DNA from: Owenia fusiformis
Taxonomy: Eukaryota > Annelida > Polychaeta > Sabellida > Oweniidae
Direction: 5' to 3'
DNA: 64,000 nt
Assembly: GCA_903813345.2 (NCBI GenBank)
Contig: CAIIXF020000009.1
Span: 24,772,740 to 24,836,739, forward strand
Position numbers and translations under genes: made by a program. The notes below the pieces were generated by a model. That model was not told where the DNA came from, did no database searches, and saw only the letters and a list, made by a program, of their open reading frames with translations. This document shows positions 47,101 through 58,275 of the stretch, in pieces. The first letter of the stretch is position 1. Every line of letters begins with the position of its first letter.

Positions 47101-50100
47101 CATCCTTGCGTGGTTTATAACTTCAAATGCATCATTATAGACTATGAGTACCAGTGCAGAATCCATAACTGTTTAAATTAACTGTTTTATTTTGACAGTT
47201 TTAAAGTGACTTTTCATGTTGATACTTTTACATGTTGTATGTATGAATGTGTTAATTGGGTTCCATTTTATCAATTATAGGTGACAGCCAGAACAAATAC
47301 ATTTATAAAATATTCATTTCAATACTTATTATTTTCTTTAAAAAAGCAATTGTTTTAAAATGAGACAACAGTTAGAACATCATAATATTCTCATTCAATT
47401 TGTAACAATCCTCCAATTCTGTGATTTGTAACTAGTTGTTGACATTTTGAGCAGTGATTTTGCAATTCAAATCAATAGTCTATTAAAGTGGCATTTACAG
47501 AGTTTCCAAGGTTTCCAGTATAGAAACTTTATAGCCTGAATCACTTTATGTTCTCACTATATCCACGATATGCGAGTTAATTTTATTTTCATATACCAAA
47601 TCAAAGAATTCCTCTTATCTTTCCTCTTAATGCAAAACGCAGTCATCATCTAAGCAAATTATTAAATGAACATCCCACACTTCGATTGATCTCATATTCT
47701 ATTGTCGATCTTGCAGAAATATACAAATCCTGGAAAGAGAATCTATTGCATTCTGTTTCCTGTATCCGAGGAAATTATTTGTGATCAACTGGAACTGTAT
47801 GGCAGTTTCCTCTACAGGTGAGTAGGTATATTCCAGACTGATCTGATTTTCCACAGGTATATCATGTGTTACTGAGAGATAGTACAAACCAAAACATTAT
47901 GTCTCAAATCCTGGATATTTGCAGCTATACATCCTGCTTGTCCAAATGTCTCAATCTCAACTTAATCCATCAATTTGTTTAATGACATCCTGATTTATAA
48001 AACTCCTCTTATCAAGGGGCGAGTTTGGAAGTTAAAGACAACGTGGCAGTGTGAATCCTGATGGTAAAAGTATGTTTAACAATGACTTTTATGAATGTAA
48101 ACTTGCATGATTTAAGCCCAATTTAAGTCCATTTTCATGTAAAGCAGCACTTAAATATTATCAGGACATTTGTACTGTCTAGCACCTAACCACAAAACCA
48201 AGATTGCAAAAATAGAGTTTACAATATAAATCCATGTAAAGATGGAAGGGCAGCCTTATCCATTGGTTCCATTTTGTTTGTTTTTATTACAAAGTTTTTA
48301 TTTTCAAAATAAAAAGGGTTGGCTCAAATTAAGATATTGTTTAATACAGGGATTATAAATGTGTATAATAAAAATTTTGAATTCAAATCACATGTTTAAA
48401 CTTGAAGGCGATAAAAACATCTGCTTCACTTTTCTTGCTGTTAAAAATTCAAAAAATACATTCTTAAATAATCTGATCAAACATGATTTAATGTAAAATT
48501 GCATAATAAAATAGCTAAAAAGATATATTGACCAAGTTCTATGGTCCCTATCATGCAATAAACTCAAAAAGTAAAACATGTAAGAAAAATATTCACAAAA
48601 AGATGAGGACTGAATGCGGCTGATCATGTTAATGTTCTGCCGTTTGATGTAGAAATCAGGTCAGTAGTGTAAATTTAAACTGGAACCAGATACATGGGTT
48701 ATCTACTTGGAAATATAAGAAATCAAAACATTTGTGGATCTGGTAATCTATCATATTTTTTCCTGAAATACATGTAATTCAGTGCAATATAACCAATTTA
48801 GTGCCATTTCATGAAAATTCAATGCAATTTAACCAAATTTAGTGCCATTTCATGAAAATTCAATGCAATTTAACCAAATTTAGTGCCATTTCATGAAAAT
48901 TCAATGCAATTTAACCAAATTTAGTGCCATTTCATGAAAATTCAATGCAATTTAACCAAATTTAGTGCCATTTCATGAAAATTCAATGCAATTTAACCAA
49001 ATTTAGTGCCATTTCATGAAAATTCAATGCAATTTAACCAAAAGTGCCATTTCATTTCAGATCCAATGTAATTTAAATGGAAATTCAGTGCAAATTAACC
49101 AAATTCACTCCTCAAGTTTGTTTGTCAAAGAAAAGCAGAGAGAAAAACTAGATGAAAATGGATCAAGAGAAATGATTATCATATAAAAAAATTCTATAGT
49201 ATTGATCAGATAATTATGGGATAACTTTACAATTTTAACTCTCTTTAATTGATCCATATGGTTTGATTAATTAATTCACCATTTTTAATTACAAAATTGA
49301 TGGGAATTCCTATTCTTAAATGTGTACAACTTTTAAAATAGAACAGCTGGTTTCATGAATATTTTAGAAATAATATCACTATACTAGATTTATTGCTCAA
49401 TAACATGGCTCTTAATAATGGTGAGAAATGAGATCAGAATATATTAGGTCGTGCTGACATTCTAGGCTAATATATGAACAAACACGAGGTTAGCAACCAG
49501 CCGGTGTATCTTTTACATACAGTAAAACATGTATACCGTGATGCAACAGTCAGATGTCTGAACTAATGTTCTCTTTGTGTTCACTGGAAAGAGGTGTTCA
49601 ATAAGACAAGTTTAACTGTATTTCAACATTTGTTTACATTCTATTATTGCAATGAAAATGTTTCAATGTATTCACCTTCATTAATCATGATTCATGTTTA
49701 ACTGATTAAACAAACCATCAATATTTTCAAATACAAATTCTGAAAAGATAGTACACTGATCCTTGGTTTGTAACAGATGTTTTGAGGGGTCTCTGAGTTG
49801 GTTCTTGGCAAATAACTTTTTCTTGGCCTTATAGGGTCTTATGAAGATTAAAAAGGAGTTTTATCTTGCAATTAAGACTGGTTATAGACATTGAGGTTAA
49901 CTAAGGTGCCAGTCCAGATCCTGTAAAATAAGATATACAGGCCTATTTTTAAAAGTAAAGTACAAAAATGTAGGTACAAATCAATTTCTTCAGCAAGAAG
50001 GCGGTAGCAAGAAGGGGTCAGAATGGGGGGGGGGGGGGGGGGTGGTATGATAAGTGATCTTCATCGCTGAGGGTTTCCTTGAAGTAAACCCCACATTGGG

Positions 50101-53100
50101 AGACTTTCTCTAAACCATTTAGTTTTTTATTGAACATTTTCTATTGAAGAGAAAGCTGATTAAAGTGCAGATTCTTTTCCATAAAAAATTGACCTTAACA
50201 TCTTATGGTCTGGAGTACATAAATACTGCATTGTAAACTCTAGATATTTTCAAAAGAGGCATGAAGTGACCTCAAAAATCTATGATAAAAAACTCATAAT
50301 GGAGAAGATGTCCTTAGATGTAAATAAATACCACTGAACTATAGCATGCTAAATGAAGTAAACATCTATAAACAAATCTCCTATAAACCTCACCTCTGTT
50401 CTAAAGGTGTGGTATATATAGGGGCGGGAGGGGGTTGTTCAAACTCATACGTTACGAAATTCTAATCTAGCAGCTAGTCTACATTAAAAATAGTGCTTGT
50501 CTACAAAGCAAATAAATGTAAACGTAAATATTGGTGAAATCAATACTAAACGAACATTGAACAGACAGCTAAGCTTTCAAACAATAACATCCTCTTGGCT
50601 TACATAAATAACATGGCATTCTCACTTTTCCTTGCAACTGTTTATTAAATGAACTGAGGGTTGCAAGAAAAAGCTTGTCCATCATGCTTATTTGCAGAGA
50701 AGATAATTTATACATCCCTCCAAAAATTTGGTCTGTTCATCAACAAACTCACTGTTAATTGTTGATCTATTGTAATTGAGGAACAAAAATTAAAATTAAA
50801 CAGCCTTTAATAAACAATGAAGGTTAAGCTACATTTTTTTAAGTTAGAGAACTTGCACGTATGAACAAATAAAATTATGACCCCAAGGATTACTGTCTTT
50901 CAATTAGTTTTTCCAGGGACCTAATTACAACTTTTCTCCTATACTTTGATAATCAATCGGCAAGTGAATATTACCTTAAGGGAAGAATTAATTTATAGAG
51001 TAGCCAGGCCCATAGCCCATGATTGGCCAAGGGGGGTTCACTTTTTGAAAAATTCCAGGGGGGGATTCACTTGTGACAATTTTGGTCCAAAAATGGATAA
51101 AATCACTTAAAAAGTGCTCAGAATGGTGAAAAACTGAATGATTTTGAAAGATTTTTGGGCCAGGGGGAGCATAATTCTACATGTTCAGGTACAAATTCCC
51201 TTAAAAATGTGTAGCTTATCTACTGTGGACTTGAGGTTGCCAAACTTATGGAGGGGGTGTACATGCTTGGGACTTCTATGGGTATTCTCTCCACACAACA
51301 CACTACTAACCTTGTCTTTCAATTCAGTTGCACTGCAAATTCAAATCCTGAAGCACATAATTTAAAGTGAAAAGTTAGTTACAAATAACCAAAATATATT
51401 AGCCATGCATTGAATAGTACCTTCAGACTAGCCAGTGATAAAATGGTGTTGTATACTTCTGTTAGATTGCCCGAGACAGGGTCCCACTCTGCCTCACTCT
51501 AGTTGATATCATGGTTAGAAAGGGGATATATCAAAGGTGGTTTGCAATCCCCAAAAAAAAATATAAAATATAATTTATAAAAAAATCACTTCAAATGTTT
51601 TTTAAATAATAAAACAGTTTTCCTGGAAAAATTAAAGTTTTGGCCTAAATTATGAGATTTTTGATAGTATACTATTTTTAAACAAGACGTTTTGATCTAT
51701 GCTTAAGAGGTTGGCTTCTGGGCTGAGGTATGGGCCTCTGGATAGCTGGGAAAAACAAATGCATGGAAGGTAAAAGAGTTTAATTATAGAGACTTGGAGA
51801 TATACTCAAGGGACTGAGGAGAAATGGTTGGTAATAAGGAACAAACACCATAGATCTCGTGTATCTGTACAATAAAGACATTTTGTGTATTGGTAGTCTG
51901 AAGGTCTGCATTCCCTTCAAACAAGTCAAAACATAAATGTACTACAAACCAGTGCAGCCCACAATACAGTGAAGTTATCAATACGTTCAGCCATGCAATA
52001 TCAGACACAGTGAATGAGACAATACATATACATGTAATAATCAATCAGACATAATTATCACAAAACATAGAAATTATCACAAACAAATTACAAAATAGCA
52101 TCGCCAAACATATTACTATTATGATATATTACCCCCCCCCCCCCCCTCTATCCTTCTAACCTAGCTTCATATATTACTACCTTTGTAATGGTACACAGGT
52201 ATATCAAGCAATCAGAAAAACAATAGGATTATGAATGGAATAACTGTTCAATATTCGTCCTTGTTATTAAATCAATACTACAGATTGAGTGGATTATTAC
52301 TTTATTAGCGCAATCATACATTTCATAAGTCACCTGGATAGACAGAGGATATCATGGCCTTCTTGTTCTGTCAGTTTCTTTCTATAGAAACATATTGCTT
52401 CAGTTGTAAAATAACGTAATGTGAGTTTTTCAGAATGCCTGGATTGGACCATTGGCCAGCTTAATTTCTACATGTTCATGACCTTAACTGCATACTGTAT
52501 TTGCAATGTAATAAAATGTACTTTATCTGTAAAAAAGCATCAGTTTTTTCTGATAAGTAAACATTTCAAGATCAAAAGATCGTCATAGTAATCAAAAATA
52601 CCCAGCATCACAAATATTTTTGTTGCACCTGCCCACCTATCTGCCTTCTATCATGAGACACTATGGCCCAAAATAGTACTAATTCTGGCTTAGTGCAATA
52701 AAAGCCTTTCATGTCTGACAAAAGAGTGAATCTTGAGCATATCTGCATAGTAAGAATTGAGCATTCACTATAGATAGAAGTCAATCATGTTTGGTATCAT
52801 AGTTGGGCATTCCCATAACAATGATGCATTTCTATTAATATATTAGTCATGACATGAAGTGTATTGCCCATAAATGGTACATTCCTATTAATATATTAGT
52901 CATGACATGAAGTGTATTGCCCATAAATGGTACGTTCCTATTAATATATTTGTCATGACATGAAGTGTATTGCCCATAAATGATACATTCCTATTAATAT
53001 ATTAGTCATGACATGAAGTGTATTGCCCATAAATGGTACATTCCTAATTAGTCATTGACATTGACAATAACAGTATGGATGTCCATGGAAAATGGATCAT

Positions 53101-56100
53101 GGATAATGTTCATGGATGATACCTCAAACACAGATGGTACAGAGTCTAGTTAAACTACACTCTGCCTAGTAGAGACCATATTACAGTTTAGTAGCCCCGC
53201 CCCCACGATGGGTACTGGTGACAGTTTGGGTAATAAATCACTTTTGACCTACGCGCTGACCTTTCTTCCACCAATTAGCGAGCTTGAAGAAACATACGCC
53301 AAATGCGTTCTAATTAAATATGCGCATGTCATTGGTCAATTCCGGGCTCAACGATGACGTCAGAAGGAATGACCATATATAGAACGTCGGTCAAATTTGG
53401 CCGACGAACACTGATTGGCGCGGTGAGTTCACAGGTTTATTTTAGTTTGAAAGAGTGAAGACGAAGCTCTCTTTTTAAGAAGTGAAGTCAAACGAATCTA
53501 AGTTACTCTAAGTTGACAAGCCCTGAAAATATTTTTGCACAGAAAGTAATGATCACTTGTCTAGAAGTGATTTTGTGCTACTTTCCTATACTGTTATGGG
53601 CAAGGTTATAGAAGTTGAGAGTTGATGACATCACTTCCTGCAAGAAATCTTAAAAGATGGCAGCTCACTGGAAATAAGCACTAGATTTTTAAATGATCAA
53701 TATTGACCATATTAAAATATTTTCCCATGTTTTGCTAAATATGGAAACTATATATATGATTATAGCTACCATATCAAGAGAGAAAGGGTCTGGCAAGGAA
53801 TATTCCTTTAAGTGCACTGAACATCATACTCCATCGCATTTATAGCTTATTGGCTATGCACTGTAACATTTTATTTCAAAGCTTATGAGAGTACACTGCA
53901 ATTTCATTTAACACAGAACTGGAAATAAATCTAGTTTAATTGCAACTTTATGAGGTTTTTACCAGTACCTAAGGTTAAATGCTTTTTATCACTCTTGCTA
54001 GTTTCAACCATCTGGAGATTATAACATCAATATAACTATACTGTCTTATTATACTGGACATTAAATAGAAACCAGAGCTCATGGCATAAGTGCATTACTT
54101 AGTATCACTTCAGTAATATAAGAATGCGGAACATATTTGGAGATCAAGCTATTGATTGGTTATTAGCACAATAATATTTTTTATTTCATCCTGTTTATTT
54201 CATTTGTTGCTTTAATGCAAAAACAATGGTACTTTACTACTTCTGAACCAGCTGAAATGAACCATTTTTCAGTTTGTTGATTAAACATGCCATACCATGA
54301 GAATATGGTCATTGGCTTAATAGTATATAGCATATATTTTATGCCCGATCTTTAAATTCAATCACACAATTCAGTGCTCTCCCCTTTTTTCATTTCTTAA
54401 TTCTGACTAATGAGTGACCAAATTTTGTTAAAATATTCCACTTTTTAAAATGCTTGATCACAAGTGAGTGCAATTATAGAATAACATATTGATTAAATTC
54501 AGTTGGGTACCAGCAAACATTTCGGCACACAGTGAAAAATATCATTCCTAAAAATCAAAAATGGCTGCCTACAAATTTACCCAGCATGCCAAGAAACATT
54601 CACTTTTAGGTTAACCAAGAAACATCCCTTAATGATTTCAAATCAATCATACATCCTGAATATGTCTGGAAATGTAGATAGAAAGGGAGATGGAACTGCC
54701 TGGCAAGCTGATGACAATGACCTAACATTTCTAAGTATAATTGGTGATGTTTTTTTTATTTATTATTATTATTATTTATTATTGATAGTTTAAAATACAA
54801 TTACAATAGCATCCCTAAATCGCCAGAGGGCATTATATAGAATGGTGAGAGGCAGGGGGGTGACAGGCAGACAGGGCCCCGGACCGGAGCAAGTGTGACA
54901 AGACAACAGGATACCAGACAGAGACACATTGGTGATATATTCAGATTCTAGAGTGCTTAGAGTGCCACTCGTAAAACCAAATGAGACAATAGCTCACACT
55001 ATAATGGTCACTACTAGAGCATTAAAAGATCACAGCGAATTACCCTACTAATCTGAATCAATCAAGCCAAACAGTCAGTTAGTCTCCTATGAAATTGAAA
55101 CTGGCGCCAAGATACCGAAAGCCAATTATCAAAAAGGTATGAAAAACATATTGTTAACCTTACAGTCAGCAAGTTAAATACACTATAAATCAAATAAGTA
55201 TTTCTCTTTGATGATGTTTCTCAAATTAAATTAGGAATAGAAGAAACAGTGGATCCTGACCTTGATAAACTATAAAGTCTTGCCTGCTGTTCCTTCCCTG
55301 ACAATTAATATTTCCTCGGTAAAGACTTGGCATCTCTAAAGACAGAGATTTTTCCCAACGTCAAAGTTACTTGATCATATATGACACATATGCAGTTGAA
55401 ATTTACCTTAATCTTAATTCAGTTGAAAATCCATTTTTGCATCCAGTTGAAAAAGCTGAAAATCCTGAATTAATGAATTTTTGGGCAGTTCTGAACATAT
55501 CAAGTCGGAATATAGGTACGTAAAATTAGGATTTTGTGCCCAGTTAAAAATCCACATAAGTTGTAGCAGTATATCAATTTTTAGGTATCCATGTACAATA
55601 CTTGTATAATACTTGGATATGACGCAATTGTGACATTTATAGATTATACATAGCACTTTTTATGCATAGTTGATTGGGGAACTAGACCTATTGTGTTCTG
55701 AGCCAATTCTTCGGTCGTGTGTCATTCTGCATATTATTATAAGAAAAGACCAATTATGTCTTTAATAATAAGCTGATTGAGGCAAGTCAAATTGAGAAAT
55801 GCATATACAAAATAGCAATCAACCCTTGAGAAATATATCATTCAATCAATATTTGTAATAACATAATCACTTCAGATTCAAGGAGATCTTTTCAGCATGC
55901 TGAATGTACAGAATTGCGATGCAGTAATTGCAACCTCTCATAAATTCCAAGTAATATGAGGCTATAAAAGCTTGACTATTAAAGAATTTAGCCTATGTTT
56001 TATGAGAGGATCTCAGCCTGGAAATTTGTTTTGCGAGTGATGTCCATTGATCCTTTATCCTTTGTTTATTAAAATACCTATGAAGATTTAGAATGAATCA

Positions 56101-57520
56101 GATCGAGAGAGATCAAAAGCACAAAACATGGATGCTTCAAGAGTATTTATCTTTATCATCTTAGAGAGCAAGTAATCAAAATTAAATCAAACGTATGCCA
56201 TTATTAGAAAAGCATTTCTAAGATCTCGGGGATCATTTCCGCAAGAATGATTTCAATTAGATGATTTTCTCCCAGCAGTGATTTTATACTATCATTTTAC
56301 ACTATGCTATTTGAGATGAAATATGGCCTTATTACCCTTTCTAATAATTTCATTTTGCTATTTAAAAGTAAGCTTCGTCTTCAACTAATGTACATGGCTC
56401 CAGTATACTCAGGTTGTCTTATATATACACCTCAAGGAATATAATTGCTACTAACTTCCTAATTATACGTATAGGCATAGCTTTATATAAAATTCAATGT
56501 TGACAACAATATCTTGCAATAATCGATCAATTTTCTTGGTTGAAAACAAGCTGATCAAACATAAATAAAAACTGCTTCTAAAGATATCCGAGAAATAGGC
56601 CCCTTGATAGCAATATTTTCTCTTTATTACAAACATGGCAGCACGTTGAGTTTAATTAAAATGGCACGCTAAAGTGAATGTTAACTGGTAACTAGAATCT
56701 GTTGGAGGGTTTGTTGGGAAAATCAGTTTTCGAAAGTCTGTTTGTTCATTAAATTCTTGATGTAATTGCGATTGAAAGGGAAAAATCTGGGCTGGAAACA
56801 AGACTTTGGCGTGTAAGAATAGTAGGCATTTTCTCAAAACAAGATGATCTTTTATAATTAGATTCCATTTGAGTTGAAAAACAGAGAAAATAATCTAACG
56901 CAATTTAACAAACAACATTGTACTGATCAGAGGATCTTATTGCCCTAATTTGAAACACTACAGACAGGGACAAGACAAGATGAACATTATATACATACTA
57001 CTACTGATATAAATGGTGCCATATGAAGTTGAAGAGTGAGGAAATGATGATGATACAGAGAGATCCAATATGTACGCTTTCACAATGTACAATGTACACA
57101 ATAGAATGATGAAGACAGAAAAACCAGAGTCCTTCAAACACAGCTATACATACCCTTAACAAATAAATATAAATATACAATTAAAAGCAGCCAGGTACAT
57201 TATTAGATGAGTCTTGAAAGTGATTTTTGTCCTTAATAAAAATAAATATCTTCAAATGCACCCCTGCATATTTAACTAAAAACCTCAAAAATCTTTGTAA
57301 TCGACAATATGTTAACTTTTTTTGACAAAGTCCTGCATCAAGCCATGTTTACCTCACCACACCTTCACATTAATGTAAAATACTAAATGGGAGGGGGACA
57401 GAGACTGGATGCAAGACTAAATGGTTTTCAATGTTCAAATACCTGTGTATATGTTTCCTCTCCACTAGGGGCTATTTGAGTCATTGGTCTAGTTTCAGTG
57501 GGGGCAACAGAGTTGGGCAT
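20206..57520 (-). CDS. FAM13: FAM13-family RhoGAP protein, 28 coding exons, 1147 aa
   Basis: Ordered 5'-3' (minus): 57520-57443, 43339-43150, 40463-40254, 39815-39632, 39339-39207, 38283-38185, 37580-37408, 36808-36657, 36272-36203, 34282-34126, 33664-33495, 33167-33086, 32852-32714, 32486-32325, 32047-31933, 30638-30576, 29125-29064, 28765-28707, 28339-28258, 25110-24976, 23249-23011, 22731-22648, 22316-22233, 21912-21811, 21440-21247, 20894-20793, 20579-20525, 20274-20206 (stop TAG). The exons sum to 3444 nt and every phase joins. Layout: RhoGAP about 57-255, conserved EKTISEAVSEHLF near 380, disordered Ser/Pro linker, coiled coils near 727-790, 893-970 and 1078-1140. Human FAM13A long form is 1023 aa with the same order. 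RhoGAP domains speed GTP hydrolysis by Rho GTPases; the substrate is unknown here. One GC-AG intron (donor after 33495). Start ATG 57520 follows an acceptor at 57574, so a 5' non-coding exon is missing from view. Confidence 0.94.
23875..24365. mobile_element. Hairpin/palindrome element, FAM13 intron 20
   Basis: 23922-24056: arms 'acaaatatttcactctatt' and 'aatagagtgaaatatttgt', with inner arms 'ggtgaatacctgta' and 'tacaggtattcacc', fold around the loop 'cacgaagcccgaagggcaag'. The adjoining 'atatcactgtctagctaa' (24062) and 'tagctagatagtgatat' (24335) are a second inverted pair enclosing a 'gatatctcacgg'/'gatatcccacg' segment. Probably one composite foldback element. No ORF. Confidence 0.7.
26306..26328. 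repeat. (TTCTG)n microsatellite
   Basis: Four to five tandem 'ttctg' units within FAM13 intron 19. Confidence 0.8.
28325..28495 (-). repeat. In-frame minisatellite of the FAM13 exon-19 splice acceptor
   Basis: On the minus strand each unit is 'tttgttgttatttctccag' followed by the exon-like 'ccatcccagactaatata'. Acceptor-type AGs map to 28340/28341 (used), 28385/86, 28436/37 and 28481/82: spacings of 45, 51 and 45 bp, all multiples of three. All upstream copies stay open in the exon frame, so each could add 15, 32 or 47 residues containing LLLFLQPSQ. Confidence 0.9.
30576..38283 (-). CDS. FAM13: FAM13 exons 6-16: linker with conserved short blocks
   Basis: Exon 38283-38185 is proline-rich (TPPTRPPPPKFEESPPHP). 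Exon 37580-37408 is Ser-rich (SRSASLNSPRYSDDES), a likely phosphorylation region. Exon 36808-36657 carries SDLVEKTISEAVSEHLFGD, a recognisable FAM13 block. Exon 34282-34126 has RIRHFQSDDSDD and KPRRQRPTSQAFK. Exon 32486-32325 ends PPLDLTILHEHGDGS. Exon 30638-30576 has DTDIPPSPPLEQNSF, which parallels DTEVPPSPP of human FAM13A. Most of the rest looks disordered. Confidence 0.9.
30724..31202. mobile_element. Possible MITE, TA-flanked, ends cagggtgaacca / ggaccaccttgtg
   Basis: Left end 'cagggtgaaccaga' after TA (30722-30723). Right end 'ggaccaccttgtg' before TA (31203-31204) is a loose inverted match. It resembles in size and termini a Tc1/mariner-type MITE. The TIR similarity is imperfect. Confidence 0.4.
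34861..35832 (-). mobile_element. DD41D mariner (rosa-like) transposon, internally deleted
   Basis: 972-bp element with perfect 27-bp TIRs starting 'cagggtgacaaaaaaaactg', flanked by TA duplications (34859-34860, 35833-35834). It lies in FAM13 intron 9 on the same strand as the gene and carries one open transposase fragment (35712-35020). Nearly identical TIRs and an intact frame suggest recent mobility, in trans if at all. Confidence 0.92.
35020..35712 (-). CDS. Tc1/mariner-superfamily transposase, deletion derivative, 230 aa
   Basis: Residues 13-75 look like the N-terminal helix-turn-helix DNA-binding half (TEEKIYIVRKHIETKSYKET). Residues 118-176 hold the second catalytic Asp in FQQDGATPHTS (Asp124) and the third in PPHSPDLNPPDFYLWGYLK (Asp166), 41 residues apart, the DD41D spacing of rosa-type mariners. 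The first catalytic Asp block, expected between about residues 80 and 118, is missing; full proteins are usually near 350 aa. The frame is uninterrupted, so the deletion was in frame or very recent. It should be catalytically dead but may still bind TIRs. Confidence 0.9.
   Translation of the reverse strand: MSTVAQILIMPWMTEEKIYIVRKHIETKSYKETQTAYWRDHRARRTPCKSQIFGLVQKFDSEGTVIPTKKKSDGKPTYLGRERSDRTQDNSQLRTLHPYNIRKFWKGLGRRCDLRKDQQWFQQDGATPHTSNESIRWLQAHFGDCLISHHTCHIWPPHSPDLNPPDFYLWGYLKDNVYTDSPQTIDDLTLNIGRLIREIDRDECSRVIDNFARRIQLCIQRCGAHMEHII
38588..38715. repeat. 31-bp tandem repeat, about 4 copies
   Basis: Unit 'gattctatatacttgtacat' plus 'tacttgtactt' in FAM13 intron 5. Confidence 0.85.
39207..43339 (-). 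CDS. FAM13: FAM13 exons 2-5: RhoGAP domain
   Basis: 43339-43150 encodes IFGVPLEELVRRAPEDCRVP, the entry helix of the fold. 40463-40254 encodes GHEGIFRINGN with the arginine finger (Arg in GIFR) and LLKLFLRELPDSVIP. 39815-39632 encodes the helix ending AIIFGPNLF, with the conserved Asn. 39339-39207 closes the fold with LNHFIQDYDALF. The arginine finger and the Asn are both present, so catalytic GAP activity is plausible, unlike degenerate RhoGAP folds. Intron sizes within the domain run 0.3-2.7 kb. Confidence 0.93.
40464..43149 (-). other. FAM13: FAM13 intron 2, no element recognised
   Basis: AT-rich. One small GC-richer patch at 41937-42055 contains 'ctaccgccgagctca' and a near copy 'taccgccgagcaagctca' about 55 bp apart. 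No ORF with support. Confidence 0.5.
44840..45065. promoter_or_regulatory. Promoter-like island in FAM13 intron 1
   Basis: A local rise in GC with a GC box ('ggggcgga' at 44951), an E-box 'cacgtg' (44930), a CCAAT box on the minus strand (attgg at 44880), two 'gtgtcaatc' direct repeats (44987-45006) and a perfect CArG/SRF-type 'ccatatatgg' (45040-45049). It sits 1.5 kb upstream of the RhoGAP exons on the FAM13 strand, so an internal promoter for a shorter isoform is possible. Direction not resolved. Confidence 0.4.
48790..49100. repeat. 41-bp minisatellite, ~7 copies
   Basis: Near-identical units 'tttagtgccatttcatgaaa' plus 'attcaatgcaatttaaccaaa', with diverged end copies. The central five are virtually perfect, pointing to recent expansion. 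Confidence 0.92.
52809..53045. repeat. ~59-bp tandem repeat, 4 copies
   Basis: Unit includes 'attcctattaatatattag', 'tcatgacatgaagtgtattg' and 'cccataaatggtac'. Copies begin near 52809, 52868, 52927 and 52986 and are almost identical. Confidence 0.88.
53190..53430 (+). promoter_or_regulatory. Promoter-like island with GC box, CCAAT, CRE and TATA
   Basis: In plus order: GC box 'ccccgccccca' (53195), 'ccaat' (53271), 'attgg' (53332), a CRE-like 'tgacgtca' (53356-53363), a TATA-like 'catatatag' (53374-53382), then a donor-like 'gcg|gtgagt' near 53423. The order suits a plus-strand start near 53410; the minus strand also has usable CCAAT and TATA motifs, so an alternative FAM13 promoter is equally possible. 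CpG density is well above the surroundings. Confidence 0.45.
54752..54930 (-). mobile_element. Second copy of the (AAT)n-tailed retroposon fragment
   Basis: Reverse complement of 12885-13050: 'agaatggtgagaggcagg', 'ggcagacagggccccggac', 'cggagcaagtgtgacaag', with the (att)n tail at 54762-54785. Relative to the first copy it keeps ~50 bp more between body and tail. Confidence 0.68.
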
Positions 57521-57573
57521 GATCCTTTATGGCATTGTGGTCGGTTCCAGTTAGGCAGCCAGGATGGAGTCAC
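57443..57573 (-). CDS. FAM13: FAM13 first coding exon with part of the 5'UTR
   Basis: The acceptor 'gtttcag' ends at 57574. 53 nt of 5'UTR precede ATG 57520-57518, and 26 codons (MPNSVAPTETRPMTQIAPS...) run to the donor after 57443. In the UTR an upstream 'atgccataa' makes a two-codon upstream ORF ending 5 nt before the start. It joins in phase 0 to 43339. The short N-terminus before the RhoGAP fold is lineage-specific; I have no homology for these 26 residues, so this exon rests on splice and frame evidence. Confidence 0.75.
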
Positions 57574-58275
57574 CTGAAACAATGCACATGACAAATATAT
57601 AAGTTATACTTTTATGGTTCTATTTATGAATTGACTATATCAGAACTTCTTGCCAATGCCAATATCTATTCTCTTCTTCAATAGGTAGTTGCTGAGGAAT
57701 CTACAATTTTGTTTCCCTAAAGGATTCTTTTTTATGTAGTTGAGGAATAGGATTTGTTTCTATGTTTCACTCTCGGTTCTTGATTAATGGAGTTACTTTT
57801 TGGGGTTAAGGGTGATAATTTGTTGATTAATTTTGTGAATAATGTTGTTTTTAGCATGACTTATTGAAGCTTACATGAAAGCACACTTTGATAAATAGTC
57901 TACATTTAAATAAATGTACATGTAAAATGCTTTGTAACTATATCAACTGAATGCAGATGATAGGCATTGAACTCTTGATGTCTTCCCTTAGAAAATTGTA
58001 ATTGATTATAACCATTAGGCAATAAAGTATACAAAGGAAGTATCAAGTACATGTACATAAGTACATACAAAGGAAGTATCAAGTATTTGAAGTAACCATA
58101 CAGATTAAGCTTTAATATAAATAACAAAAAACATATGCTTCCAACATCCGTTATTTAAATCAATAACAGCAATAAACAATAGGATTTGTGACTCATCATT
58201 TCAGTTAAATGACTCATTTCGAATCATATCTATAAATATATTTAATATAAGCTTTACATATCCCATCATTGTGCA

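Larger units (their letters stand above)
43340..57442 (-). other. FAM13: FAM13 intron 1 (14.1 kb)
   Basis: Largest intron. It contains two GC-richer promoter-like islands (44840-45065, 53190-53430), minisatellites (48790-49100, 52809-53045), an inverted retroposon tail (54752-54930), an 18-base G run (50025-50042) and a 15-base C run (52132-52146). The remainder is AT-rich without recognisable exons on either strand. Confidence 0.65.
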
